Part shown: one piece after another, positions 35,271 through 44,637 of the stretch
How the letters are laid out: each line of letters begins with the position of its first letter
How positions within the stretch are numbered: the first letter of the stretch is position 1
Assembly: GCA_016716675.1 (NCBI GenBank)
Contig: JADJVG010000001.1
Coordinates: 248,001 to 312,000 of the forward strand
From: Hyphomicrobium sp.
GTDB lineage: Bacteria; Pseudomonadota; Alphaproteobacteria; Rhizobiales; Hyphomicrobiaceae
Length of the DNA stretch: 64,000 nucleotides
Reading direction: 5' to 3'
Program-made: the position numbers and the translations under genes
The notes under the pieces: model-generated
Seen by the model: only the letters and a program-made list of their open reading frames with translations
Database searches by the model: none
What the model was told of the DNA's origin: nothing

Positions 35271-37091
35271 TTATGGCAGCGAGAACACGGTGAGCGAGCC
35301 ACCGAGGTTCGTGTACTGCTTCAGGCCAGCGTAGCCACCAACAGCACCCAGACCATCGGTCGGGTTCGTCAAGCCAGCAGCAAGACCGATACCGGCCCAA
35401 CCACCAACGCCCGAGAAGATCGCAACGTACTGCTTGCCGCCGTGTGCGTAAGTCATAGCGTTGCCGATGATGCCCGACGGCGTCTTGAACTTGAAGAGTT
35501 CCTTGCCATCCTTCTGGTCGACAGCTTTGAAGTAGCCTTCAAGCGTGCCGTAGAATGCAACGCCACCAGCGGTGGTGAGTGCACCCGACCAGACCGAGAA
35601 CTGCTCAGGCTTCGACCAGACGATCTTGCCAGCTGCAGCGTCCCAAGCGATGAAGTTACCCATGCCGCCATGGCTGTCCGGAGCCGGGAACATGGAGAGC
35701 GTGGCGCCGACGTACGGCTGACCAGCTGTGTACGAAACCTTGAAGGGTTCGTAGTCCATGCACACGTGGTTCGTCGGAACATAGAACAGGCCAGTCAGCT
35801 TCGAGAACGAAGCCGGCTGCTGGTCCTTAGAACCGAGAGCTGCCGGGCAGATGCCCTTCGAGTTCACGTCCTGGCCATTCTGGAACGTCGAGTACTTAGC
35901 AACGACCTGCGGGCGGCCGTACTGCGGGCTCTTCGGATCCATCACGACTTCCGTTGCCCAGTTGACCTTGGGGTCATACTTTGCAGCGACGAGGAGTTCG
36001 CCCGTGGCGCGGTCAAGCGTGTAAGCAAAACCGTTACGGTCGAAGTGAACGCGAACCTTACGGTCTGCGCCGCCAACCTTGATATCAGCCAAGATCGGTT
36101 CGTTGATGCCGTCATAATCCCATTCATCGAACGGGGTCATCTGGTAAGCCCACTTGGCTACACCGGTGTCAACGTCACGAGCGAAGTGGGTCATAGACCA
36201 CTTCTGGTCGATCTGCTTGCCATCGGGTCCAGCGCGCTGTGCCGGGTTCCAGGTCGACGGGTTGCCGGTTCCGTAGTAGATCAGGTTGAGTTCCGGATCG
36301 TAGGCCATGTAGCCCCAGATCGAACCGCCACCGATTTTCCACTGATCGCCGTTCCAGGTCTTCAAGGACGAGTCCTTGCCGACTGGCTTGCCGAGCGACA
36401 TGGTCTTTTCCGGGTCAAGGAGGACGTCGGAGTCCGGACCCATCGAGTAGGCGCGCCAGACTTTCTTGCCCGAGTTGATGTCATAAGCCGTCACGTGGCA
36501 GCGAACGCCGAATTCAGCGCCCGAAACACCGATGATGACCTTATCCTTCGTGACGAGCGGAGCGCCTGTGCCCGTTTCGCCGCGCTTCGGATCGGCGTTG
36601 ACCGACTTCCACAGTTCCTTACCGGTCTTCGCATCGAGTGCGACGAGCGAGGTATCGGCCTGGTGAAGGAAGATCTTGCCTTCAGCGTACTGCACGCCAC
36701 GGTTTACCGTGTCGCAGCACATGACGGGGATAACCGACGGATCCTGCTTCGGCTCGTACTTCCAGATGATCTTGTTTTCATCTGCGAGGTTCAGAGCGAA
36801 CACGATGTTCGGGAACGCCGAGTGGAGATACATGGTATCGCCAATCACCAGCGGGCCACCTTCGTGACCGCGAAGAACGCCCGTCGAGAACGTCCAAGCA
36901 ACCTTCAGGCTGCCGACGTTAGAGGTGTTGATCTGGTCGAGGGTCGAGTAGCGAGTACCTGCGTAGTTACCGGACTGGACAGCCCAGTTGTTCGGATCAG
37001 CCGACAACTTCTGCACGTCAGCGTTCGCCCATACGGGCGACGTGAATGCAGCAGACGCTAGCAGACCGCATGCGATTGCACTTTTGCGCAT
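35271..37091 (-). CDS. xoxF: Lanthanide-dependent methanol dehydrogenase XoxF
   Basis: 606-residue precursor with a signal peptide cleaved after VWA (residue 22). Eight-bladed PQQ propeller; the PQQ-stacking vicinal disulfide is Cys125-Cys126 in VMCCDTVNRG. The catalytic region reads EWDYDGINEPI, with Asp325 as catalytic base and Asp327 as the extra acid that coordinates a lanthanide. The calcium enzyme MxaF has Ala at the second position. It oxidises methanol, and possibly formaldehyde, in the periplasm. The ATG at 37091 follows GGAGGAAG. No mxaF or mxaI is in the window. Confidence 0.97.
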   Translation of the reverse strand: MRKSAIACGLLASAAFTSPVWANADVQKLSADPNNWAVQSGNYAGTRYSTLDQINTSNVGSLKVAWTFSTGVLRGHEGGPLVIGDTMYLHSAFPNIVFALNLADENKIIWKYEPKQDPSVIPVMCCDTVNRGVQYAEGKIFLHQADTSLVALDAKTGKELWKSVNADPKRGETGTGAPLVTKDKVIIGVSGAEFGVRCHVTAYDINSGKKVWRAYSMGPDSDVLLDPEKTMSLGKPVGKDSSLKTWNGDQWKIGGGSIWGYMAYDPELNLIYYGTGNPSTWNPAQRAGPDGKQIDQKWSMTHFARDVDTGVAKWAYQMTPFDEWDYDGINEPILADIKVGGADRKVRVHFDRNGFAYTLDRATGELLVAAKYDPKVNWATEVVMDPKSPQYGRPQVVAKYSTFQNGQDVNSKGICPAALGSKDQQPASFSKLTGLFYVPTNHVCMDYEPFKVSYTAGQPYVGATLSMFPAPDSHGGMGNFIAWDAAAGKIVWSKPEQFSVWSGALTTAGGVAFYGTLEGYFKAVDQKDGKELFKFKTPSGIIGNAMTYAHGGKQYVAIFSGVGGWAGIGLAAGLTNPTDGLGAVGGYAGLKQYTNLGGSLTVFSLP

Positions 37092-37550
37092 CGCGCTTCC
37101 TCCATTTTGAGTATTGCCTTGCCACGCTTGCAAGTTTGATCCGGCCCCCACCTTCGCCATCGCCATCGATTCCAAGGACTGCGGGATTATCTTCCCGTCA
37201 CCCCCTGCCCGGCGATTTCCGAGTCCTCACGCGAACGTGTAGGACCCAATAGGCTCCGTGATCGGCGTGCATGTAGTCATCTTTTATTTCATTCCGCAAC
37301 CTGAACTCAGCAGAATTTTCTACGCAAGCAAACTACGGCAATAACATTGACCCAAAAACCGTAGACTTTTGAACGGCTTTTTGCGCAGCAACAAAGATGG
37401 TGCACTGCACGTATAGTTGCGACAGGCTGCCGCAAAATTGCTGATCCGGGACATAAAATTCACGCCCGCTCGCATTTTCGTGATCGCGACCTTCGTAGAA
37501 TAGCCCGGCGGTTAAGCGACAATCGGCCCGAGACGAAAGTGTGAGACCCA
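37092..37550. other. Divergent intergenic region upstream of xoxF
   Basis: About 460 bp between xoxF (minus) and the metallohydrolase gene (plus). It contains an inverted hexamer pair CTACGG (37333-37338) and CCGTAG (37359-37364) that could be an operator. A possible xoxF promoter lies around 37270-37310 on the minus strand (TTGCGG, then 17 bases, then CTACAT), but support is weak. No gene is seen. Confidence 0.4.
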
Positions 37551-38506
37551 ATGACTACAAATCCCTACCTGATCAGCCGCCAAGCCTTCCTGAGAGGCGC
37601 CGCCCTCACCTCCCTCATCCCGTTTCTACCGGTCATCCGACCGGCCCTGGCAGCTGCCATTGGTCTAACCGAGGTGGCGCCTGGCATTTTCGTACATCAG
37701 GGTAAATTTGCCGAGGTGGACCGGGATAACGCCGGGGATATTTCCAATATGAGTTTTATCATTGGCAAGGAGGCGGTTGCCGTCGTCGACACGGGCAACA
37801 GCGACCACATCGGCATGGCCGTGCGCGAAGCCATTTCGACCATCACGCCCTTGCCGATCCGCTACGTCATTAACACCCACATGCACCCCGATCATGTGCT
37901 CGGGAACGCCGCCTAAAGCCGACAATCCGAAGTTCGTGGCCCACCACAAAATGGCGCGCGCATTTTCTGCGCTGCCGAAGGATATCTGGCGCGCAACAAG
38001 GAGCGGATGGGGATGAGAATTTTGCCGGCACTGAAATCGTGCTGCCCACTGAAGTCGTCACCGACACCCTCGATCTTGATTTAGGGGCACGGAAAATCAC
38101 ATTGCGCGCCCGCCCCACCGCACACACCGACAACGACCTGACCATCTTCGACCAGATCACACAAACGCTACTGCTCGGCGATCTCGCCTTCTCAGCCCGC
38201 ATACCAACGATCGACGGCTCCATCGTCGGCTGGCTGAAGGTCATCAAGGAATTGAAATCCGAGAGCACCGCGCGCGTCGTGCCAGGGCATGGTCCGCCAT
38301 CAATGGAAATGAGCGCCGCGATGGGACCTATGGAGCGCTATCTCACTGTCGTTGCTAACGACGTGCGTGCCGCCATCAAAGATGGCAAGACCATCATGCA
38401 GGCCACCGAAACCGCCGGTCTCTCGGAGAAGGACAAATGGCTTCTGTTTGACGACAACCACAAACGCAACGTCACAGCCGCGTTCGCCGAACTCGAATGG
38501 GAGTGA
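37551..38506 (+). pseudogene. Quinoprotein-associated metallo-beta-lactamase-fold hydrolase, frameshifted
   Basis: The N-terminal frame (37551) encodes a signal region (SRQAFLRGAALTSLIPFL), then FIIGKEAVAVVDTGNSDH and the zinc motif THMHPDH, and stops at 37916. The continuation ADNPKFVAHHKMARAFSA lies in a second frame, with further shifts near 37972 and 38013. The remainder, LPTEVVTDTLDLDLGARKI to RVVPGHG and the end at 38506, is in a third. The family is the quinoprotein relay zinc metallohydrolases. Three small indels with conserved codons around them suggest sequencing errors. Confidence 0.8.
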
Positions 38507-38544
38507 CGACCGCTGGCAAACGCAACAGGTCTCAAAAACGTAAA

Positions 38545-38569
38545 AAAGGGCGCTGTTTAAGCGCCCTTT
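38545..38569. terminator. Bidirectional rho-independent terminator
   Basis: A 10-bp perfect stem, AAAGGGCGCT (38545-38554) with AGCGCCCTTT (38560-38569) and a 5-base loop, flanked by A- and T-rich sequence. It lies between the convergent metallohydrolase and the small secreted protein gene. Confidence 0.88.
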
Positions 38570-38598
38570 CTGTTGGTTTGCACTTCGGCGGCCAGTGA

Positions 38599-38952
38599 TC
38601 AGAAGCAGCGCAATTCCGCTTCGACCTGTGCCAGCTTCAGAGTGTGAATCTTCTTCTGCAACATCGGCGAATGGAACAGCGACTGCGCGTCGCCGCCACG
38701 CATAACGACAGACATGATCGTCTCCGCTTCTTCATACTCGGACCACGGCAGTAAGGCCGCGATCTGATCGATGGAGCACGAACATTTTTCCAGCATATCG
38801 CGCGTCGGACCGTTGGCCTGCATGCACGCGTACACATAGTCGGCACGCCCGACTGTCGGATAGTCGTTTGCGGGCAGTTCCATGGCCACCGCCGTCACGA
38901 CACTAACACCCAGGAAAGCGGCGCTCGCAAACAGCAACTTCAATGGTTTCAT
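38599..38952 (-). CDS. Small secreted Cys-containing protein of the quinoprotein cluster
   Basis: 117 residues with a signal peptide (MKPLKLLFASAAFLGVSVVTAVA). The mature part has YVYACMQANGPTRDMLEKCSCSIDQIAALLPWSEY and a C-terminal RCF, giving four cysteines that may form two disulfides. The function is unknown; similar small proteins are found near PQQ-dehydrogenase accessory genes. It overlaps the upstream gene by 4 bp (ATGA). Confidence 0.8.
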   Translation of the reverse strand: MKPLKLLFASAAFLGVSVVTAVAMELPANDYPTVGRADYVYACMQANGPTRDMLEKCSCSIDQIAALLPWSEYEEAETIMSVVMRGGDAQSLFHSPMLQKKIHTLKLAQVEAELRCF

Positions 38953-39641
38953 TTGACATCTCCCACGCCCTTTAGCGTCATCGTATCGACCAAGGTCGGC
39001 GAATCTTTTTGCGTGTTTGCGTAGTTGGCGACCATCTTCGCGAAAAAGCCGGGAATCTTTTCCGAGATCACGATTGAGAACTCGGCAACTTCAAAGCCAC
39101 GCATTTTTGCGCGCGCCGGGTCGTTTTCAAACGGCTTCACTTGCACGCGATAGCCATCGACCTCGGAGCCGTTGTACGAGATCTTCACAGGCGTCAGCGT
39201 CGACTCGTCGCCGATGCTCTTGCTGAACTTGTGCTTCAGGTAGGCACGGTCGCCGCCGGCAAACTGCTGGAAGCGTCCGACGGCGTTGTCGAGAAATACG
39301 ACGAGCATCGGATTGCCGTCCATTTCGGTAATGCGCTGCGGATCACGCGCGCGTTCGCCGGTATAGAGATGGACAACGACGTTCTTTTTGCCCGCCGCAG
39401 CATCGCTTTCGACATCGACCGTAATCTCGTCGGTAAAGCCCTTGCCGAGCAGCTTCTCGTTCGATGGGACCCGCTCGTCCGTGTAGACGAACTTCGTGCC
39501 CGCCGGCACGGAGGCCAGATGTGGCGTTTCGAACAACAACGCCGTTGCTTTCTTGCTGTCTTCAGTAGCAGCGGCCGCAGTGGTGACCAACGAAGCGGCC
39601 AAAAACGCGGCCGCGGCGGATGCGAGAAGTGACTTGAACAT
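38949..39641 (-). CDS. Secreted hypothetical protein of the quinoprotein cluster
   Basis: 230 residues with a signal peptide ending TAAAA. The mature part is beta-rich (VPAGTKFVYTDERVPSNEKLLGKGFTDEITVDVE; NPMLVVFLDNAVGRFQQFAGGD; FEVAEFSIVISEKIPGFFAKMVANY) without a motif I recognise. It is cotranscribed with the downstream small Cys protein, with overlapping stop and start. The beta-propeller and MxaD-like genes lie upstream, so a periplasmic role around methanol dehydrogenase is likely but undefined. Confidence 0.78.
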   Translation of the reverse strand: MFKSLLASAAAAFLAASLVTTAAAATEDSKKATALLFETPHLASVPAGTKFVYTDERVPSNEKLLGKGFTDEITVDVESDAAAGKKNVVVHLYTGERARDPQRITEMDGNPMLVVFLDNAVGRFQQFAGGDRAYLKHKFSKSIGDESTLTPVKISYNGSEVDGYRVQVKPFENDPARAKMRGFEVAEFSIVISEKIPGFFAKMVANYANTQKDSPTLVDTMTLKGVGDVK

Positions 39642-39681
39642 TGGGGACGATCCTCCAGATCGTAGAGCGCGATTGCGAGCC

Positions 39682-39718
39682 GGCTGTTTAGCGGCCCTAT
39701 GCTGTTTAGCGGCCCTAT
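39682..39718. repeat. 18-bp perfect direct tandem repeat
   Basis: GCTGTTTAGCGGCCCTAT occurs twice in direct succession, at 39683-39700 and 39701-39718, 41 bp upstream of the minus-strand gene starting at 39641. It lies in the untranslated gap after the propeller gene. It could be a duplicated binding site or a slippage product. Confidence 0.85.
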
Positions 39719-39816
39719 TGAGTGTTGGCCAGTTGTGCGCGCGTCAGGCACCAGTCCACGCGGCTTATGGCGGCTAACTGTGGGCCAAAGTTGCCTGCGT
39801 TGGAAATTAAAAGCCG

Positions 39817-40776
39817 TTAACGTAAGAACTTACCAAAGGCTCGGGGGCCGTCGCCGACGCTGGCTTTGGCTATGATCTGCAGGGTTTTTGTATCGATCTT
39901 AAGGACGATGTTATCTCCCCAGCACGCTACGTAAACGTAGGCCTCCGCTGCGTCCGCTTCGATGCCTTCCGGATGGTCGCAGGCCTCTAAGGTCTGTGCT
40001 ACGGCCCCTGTCGCGGCTTCAAACACCGTCACCGTGCCCGAATACTGGTCCGTTACAAAGCCCCGCCCGGATGCCAGCGCAACCGCATACGGTCGTCGGC
40101 CGGTTTTGATCGTTCGAACATTTTTTTGCGCCGCAATATCGATGGCGCTGACGTCGTCGCTCGCAACATTGGCCGTGTAGGCGAACCGGCCTTCGGCGTC
40201 GATCGTCACTCCGAACGGCCGCTTACCAGTGGCAACCGTCGCAACGACCGCTCTTTTCGCGAGATCAATAATTGAAATTTGGTCACTGTCGCGATCGGCC
40301 GAGATCAGCCGCGTGCCATCGGGCGTCACCGCAAGCCCAGACGGCGATTGGCCGACCTGTATTTCGGCAACGACCGTGAACGTCACCGTGTCGATGATTG
40401 CGATTTTGTGGGCATACCAGTCGGCGATGTAGATTTCCGCGCGGGTGGGATGAGCCGCAATGCCGAGAGGTCCGCCACCCAGTTTCAGCCGCCGCGTAAC
40501 GGTGCGCGCAACCGCATCGACCTCGATGAGTTCCTGGCCGTCAGGGGCAGAGATATATGCAAACCGTTTGTCGGGCGACATCGCGATGCCTGCCGGCTTA
40601 CCGCTGAGCTTGACGTCGGCGACCGTCTTCATTGTGCCGGTATCGACGATCGACAGGCTGTCGGCCGGTTGATTGGTGATCAGGGCTTCACCCGCCGACG
40701 CGCCGCCGCAGAGATATTGGGCCAGCGCGACCAGCGCCAGCCCAATCATTTGGCAAGTTCTACGTGGAGCGCACAA
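39817..40776 (-). CDS. Secreted YVTN beta-propeller protein
   Basis: 319 residues with an N-terminal signal region (MIGLALVALAQYLCGGASA) and about seven YVTN-type blades, for example NQPADSLSIVDTGTMKTVADVKLSGKPAGIAMSPDKRF and VATVATGKRPFGVTIDAEGRFAYTANVASDDVSAID. A second propeller of the same type is at 27492, so the cluster carries two. It begins 3 bp after the MxaD-like gene, in the same operon. A scaffold or metal-handling role near XoxF is inferred. Confidence 0.82.
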   Translation of the reverse strand: MCAPRRTCQMIGLALVALAQYLCGGASAGEALITNQPADSLSIVDTGTMKTVADVKLSGKPAGIAMSPDKRFAYISAPDGQELIEVDAVARTVTRRLKLGGGPLGIAAHPTRAEIYIADWYAHKIAIIDTVTFTVVAEIQVGQSPSGLAVTPDGTRLISADRDSDQISIIDLAKRAVVATVATGKRPFGVTIDAEGRFAYTANVASDDVSAIDIAAQKNVRTIKTGRRPYAVALASGRGFVTDQYSGTVTVFEAATGAVAQTLEACDHPEGIEADAAEAYVYVACWGDNIVLKIDTKTLQIIAKASVGDGPRAFGKFLR

Positions 40777-40779
40777 AAC

Positions 40780-41307
40780 TCAGCCGCCTTCGAGCTTGGC
40801 TTTCAATGCCGCAAGACCGGTGTCATGCAAGTTATTCACGGCCTTGATTGCCGCTTCGTCGTTCAGTTCCGGCGGCGGATCGTTGTTCACATATCCGCGG
40901 TAGAATGCACCTTTCCATTCGACAATCGTCTTGCCGCCTTCCTCATGCGCGCTAATCGTCGACGAATAGTTGGCGACCGGGAAATCTTTCACGTCGACCT
41001 TCGTAATCTCGTACGAGAGGGATTTCGTCTCGGCGTTATACTTGAGCAGTGTTTCGTCGATGATCCCGCCACTTTGCAGCGTCAGTTTACGCGTTGCATT
41101 GACGTCGTTGCCGCCCGAGCCTTCGGTTTTCTTGATCGCCGGGTGCCAGCTCATATCCTGGAAGTTTCCAACAACGGCCCAGACCTTATCGAGCGGTGCA
41201 TTGATCTCTATCGTCGTTACCACCTTCTGACGTGACGGCCCGTGGGCAGACGCCACGGCGGGCGCGAGAACCAACAGCGCAATGGTCAGCGCCAATCGCT
41301 TCAACAT
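40780..41307 (-). CDS. MxaD-like SRPBCC protein
   Basis: 175 residues with a signal peptide (MLKRLALTIALLVLAPAVASA) and an SRPBCC/START-like fold: QKVVTTIEINAPLDKVWAVVGNFQDMSWHPAIKKTEG, the family signature of MxaD-type proteins. MxaD enhances interaction between methanol dehydrogenase and its cytochrome in Methylobacterium. Here, without mxa genes, it probably serves XoxF and XoxG. It is the first gene of a four-gene minus-strand operon, divergent from fhcBADC. Confidence 0.86.
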   Translation of the reverse strand: MLKRLALTIALLVLAPAVASAHGPSRQKVVTTIEINAPLDKVWAVVGNFQDMSWHPAIKKTEGSGGNDVNATRKLTLQSGGIIDETLLKYNAETKSLSYEITKVDVKDFPVANYSSTISAHEEGGKTIVEWKGAFYRGYVNNDPPPELNDEAAIKAVNNLHDTGLAALKAKLEGG

Positions 41308-41581
41308 TCTATTTCCTCCGAGGTTGTGATCCCTGAAACGTCCGCCGGCCAGCGCATAATTTCAGGATTTCGATTTACCGATTTTTCCGAGTTTCAGTAC
41401 CGGCCCCCAACACCGGGCAAGCCTTTACTGTGGAACCTGCCTGGCGGCAACGCACCATGACGTTATGGATTGGCCAACCCTGGCCCGCGACAACGCGTTG
41501 ACCTTGACCGCAACGCGCGGAGTTGTTTTAGCTGTGTGATAGTGCTTTGGTCGAATCTGATGGGAGCGAGAATAGGCCGAC

Positions 41582-42946
41582 ATGGGTGTGATGACCAAAG
41601 AAACAGAAAAAGCCGCAACTGGCGCAGGACAATTTGACAACGTTGCGTGCCCTTGCGGCATTGTGTGACGATCTCACGATTTCGCGTGGCCCAGGCGGCT
41701 GAAAGTTCTCAAGAATGGCTTCGGGCGCCGCCGCAGGCTTCGAGCGCACTCCCTGCCCGACGCAAACTCGTAGATTGCCGGGAAAACCCGCGACACTCGC
41801 TGAAGCTGTAGCGGCGGCTGCGCGTATGGTTAAGGCCTCGCGATTGCCGATATTCGGTGGGCTTGGCACCGATGTCGGCGGGGCAGCACGCGCGCCGCCA
41901 TGGCGATCGCCGACGAGAGAGAGAGGGAGAGAAGAGAGAGAGAGAGGGAGAGAGAGAGAGAGAGAGAGAAAGAGAACACGGTGGATCGGTGGCGTCGTCG
42001 ACCATGCGTTGAGTGAAGCTCAATACCGCAACTTCCGCGTACTACAGTCTAGCGGCTGGGTCACGACCACGCTCACGGAAGCCCGCAACCGCGCCGACCT
42101 GTTCATCATGCTCGGCAGCGACATTCACCAGATGCATCCGCGTTTCTTCGAACGCGTCGTGTGCAACGAACGCTCCATGTTCTGGGATAACCCACCCAAA
42201 CGCACTGTTGTTTTCCTTGGTGAAGGCCTCGACCAGTCGGGCGCGGTCGGCAACCGATTGGCGAAGTCGTGTCGATTCCGGCCAAGGCCGAGCGGCTTGG
42301 CGAGATCATGGTTGCGATGCGTGCAATGGCCAAGGGCATCGACATTCCTGGCGATACGATCGGCGGGCTGCCGCGCGCCCAGGTCGAAAACCTGCTTGAG
42401 CGCTGCAAATCGGCAACCTACGGCGTGATCGTGTGGGCGCCGCCGAGCTTAAATTTCCCCGATGCCGACCTGACCGTTCAGGCAGCCTGCGAGTTCATCA
42501 AGGACATCAATTTAACGTCGCGTTTCGCCGGTCTTTCGCTCGGCGGCAACGAGGGCGCGGTGACAGCCGGCGCGGTCTGCGCCTGGCAATCGGGCTTCCC
42601 GCTGCGCGTCTCGTTCGCAAGCGGCAAGCCGGATTACGACGTCGAACGCTACGCCACCGCTTCATTGCTCGCCAACAAGGAGAGCGATCTGCTGGTGTGG
42701 GTGGCAGCCTACACGACGACACTTTCCCCGCCCGATACCGATGTGCCGACAATCGTGCTCGGCACGCCGGGTCTCAAGCTCGCGCGTCCACCAGCCGTAT
42801 TCATTCCTATTGGAACACCGGGTGTGGATCACGACGGACTGATCGTGCGCTGTGATAACGTCGTGTCGCTGCCGCTTCAAAACCTCGGCCGGTCGTCGCT
42901 CCCAAGCGCCGCCGACGTTTTGGCTCAGATCCAAGCAGCCCTTTAA
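41582..42946 (+). pseudogene. fhcB: FhcB, formyltransferase/hydrolase complex subunit (multiply frameshifted)
   Basis: From ATG 41582 the frame reads to ACPCGIV, which with a missing base restores the FwdB-like CPxCGxxCDD start. Further indels at about 41669, 41701 and 41890, a (GA)n tract at 41914-41975 and a 1-base loss near 42262 interrupt the gene. Clear homologous stretches are GGVVDHALSEAQYRNFRV, GLSLGGNEGAVTAGAVCAWQSGFPL and the end at 42946. The Fhc complex moves the formyl group from formyl-H4MPT through MYFR to formate. Frame-preserved codons imply sequencing errors, not decay. Confidence 0.82.
41914..41975. repeat. (GA)n dinucleotide tract inside fhcB
   Basis: Almost pure GA/AG repeats with a few GG or AA interruptions span about 62 bases. 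They sit where related FhcB proteins continue from an Ala-rich helix into GGVVDH. It adds an Arg/Glu run that no FhcB should have, so it is probably an assembly or read artefact, or a recent microsatellite insertion. Confidence 0.85.
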
Positions 42947-42973
42947 GTCTCTTTCCTCTCCGAGATTGCAAAC

Positions 42974-44637
42974 ATGCTCATCAAGTTAACCGGCGGCAAA
43001 GTCTACGATCCCGCGAACGGCGTCGATGGCGTGGTTCGCGACGTCTATGTCGAGAACGGCCGCATCGTCTCGCCTACACCGGGCGCCAAGATTGATCAGG
43101 AATATGCGCTGAACGGGCGCGTTGTGATGGCGGGCGGCATCGACCCGCATTCGCACATCGGCGGCGGCAAGGTCACGATCGGCCGCATGCTGATGCCGGA
43201 AGATCATATCGGCAACGAAGTTGCGCGCACGGCGCTAACGCGCTCGGGCTGCGGCCATGCGGTGCCGTCCTCGATGACCACCGGCTACCGGTACGCCGAG
43301 ATGGGCTACACGGCGGCCTTCGAACCGGCGATGCTACCGGCCAACGCCCGTCAGGCACACATGGAAATGGGCGACGTGTCGATCATCGACAAGGGCGCCT
43401 TCGTGATGCTCGGCTCAGATGACTACTTCCTGCGCCAGCTCGCTGGCAAAGCTGATTTCTCGGCCATCAAGGATTACATCGGCTGGACCATGCACGCGGC
43501 GCAAGCCATCGCCGTCAAGATCGTGAACCCCGGTGGCATTAGCGCCTTCAAGTTCAATCAACGCCAGCTCAACCTTGATGAGCAGCACGTCTATTACGGC
43601 GTGACACCGCGCGAAATCATTCTCACGCTCGCCCGCGGCCTCAAGGAACTGGGCGTCGCCCATCCGATCCACATTCACGGCTGCAACCTCGGTGTGCCTG
43701 GCGGCGTCGAGACGACGCTCGACACCATTCGCGGCTCCAACGGCCTGCCGATCCATCTGACCCACATCCAGTTCCACAGCTACGATACCGAAGGCGACAT
43801 GAAGTTCTCGTCGGGCGCGGCGCGCGTGGCGGAAGCGGTCAACGCCCACAAGAACGTGTCGATCGACATCGGTCAGGTGATGTTCGGCCAGACCTGCACG
43901 GCATCCGGCGACAGCATGCGCCAGTTCGTCAACACGCGCTCGGCCGACCCCAAGAAGTGGTGGTCATGGACATCGAGTGCGATGCCGGTTGCGGTGTGGT
44001 GCCCTTCAAGTATCGCGACAAGTCGTTCGTCAATGCGCTGCAGTGGGCGATCGGCCTCGAAGTGTTCCTGATGGTCAACGATCCGTGGCGCATCTTCTTG
44101 ACAACCGACCACCCGAACGGTGGCCCGTTCACCTGCTATCCGCATTTGATCCGCTTGCTCATGGATAAGACATTCCGCAAGGAGGTCATGGGCACGATCA
44201 ACCAGGATGCGCTGAAATACTCGGCGCTGGCGTCGCTCGACCGCGAATATTCACTCTACGAAATCGCGATCATGACGCGCGCCGGACCGGCCAAGAGCCT
44301 GGGCCTCAAGGATCGTGGCCACCTGGGCGTCGGCGCCTGTGCCGATATCACGGTGTACGACGACAACCCAAATCGCGAAGCGATGTTCGAAAAGCCCGAA
44401 CTCGTGTTCAAGAACGGCGAGCTGATCGTTCGCGACGGTAAGATCGTCAAGGTCGTGGTCGGCGCGACGCATGTCGCCCGCCCGTCCTACGACAAAGCAA
44501 TCGAGAAGTCGTTGAAGTCCTACTTCGACGACTTCCACACGGTTCGCATGGAAAACTTCCGACTGTCCGACGAGGAGATCGTCGATCGCGGCCGCGGGGA
44601 AATCATCGTGCAACCGACGGGGGCACGCACGGCATGA
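42974..44637 (+). pseudogene. fhcA: FhcA, amidohydrolase-like subunit (single frameshift)
   Basis: The N-terminal frame (42974) contains the metal-binding GGIDPHSHIGGGK and runs to PKKW near 43960. One missing G in GGG at about 43958-43962 shifts the frame, and the second part continues VVMDIECDAGCGVVPFKY to the stop at 44637. Restored length is about 554 residues, as in Methylobacterium FhcA. FhcA hydrolyses formyl-MYFR to formate. It overlaps fhcD by 4 bp. A single-base error in a homopolymer is the simplest explanation. Confidence 0.9.

Noticed and set aside
41914..41980. Arg/Glu-repeat segment as a domain of FhcB
   Set aside because: It is translated from a (GA)n tract at a place where FhcB is conserved in other species, so an artefact or insertion is more likely.
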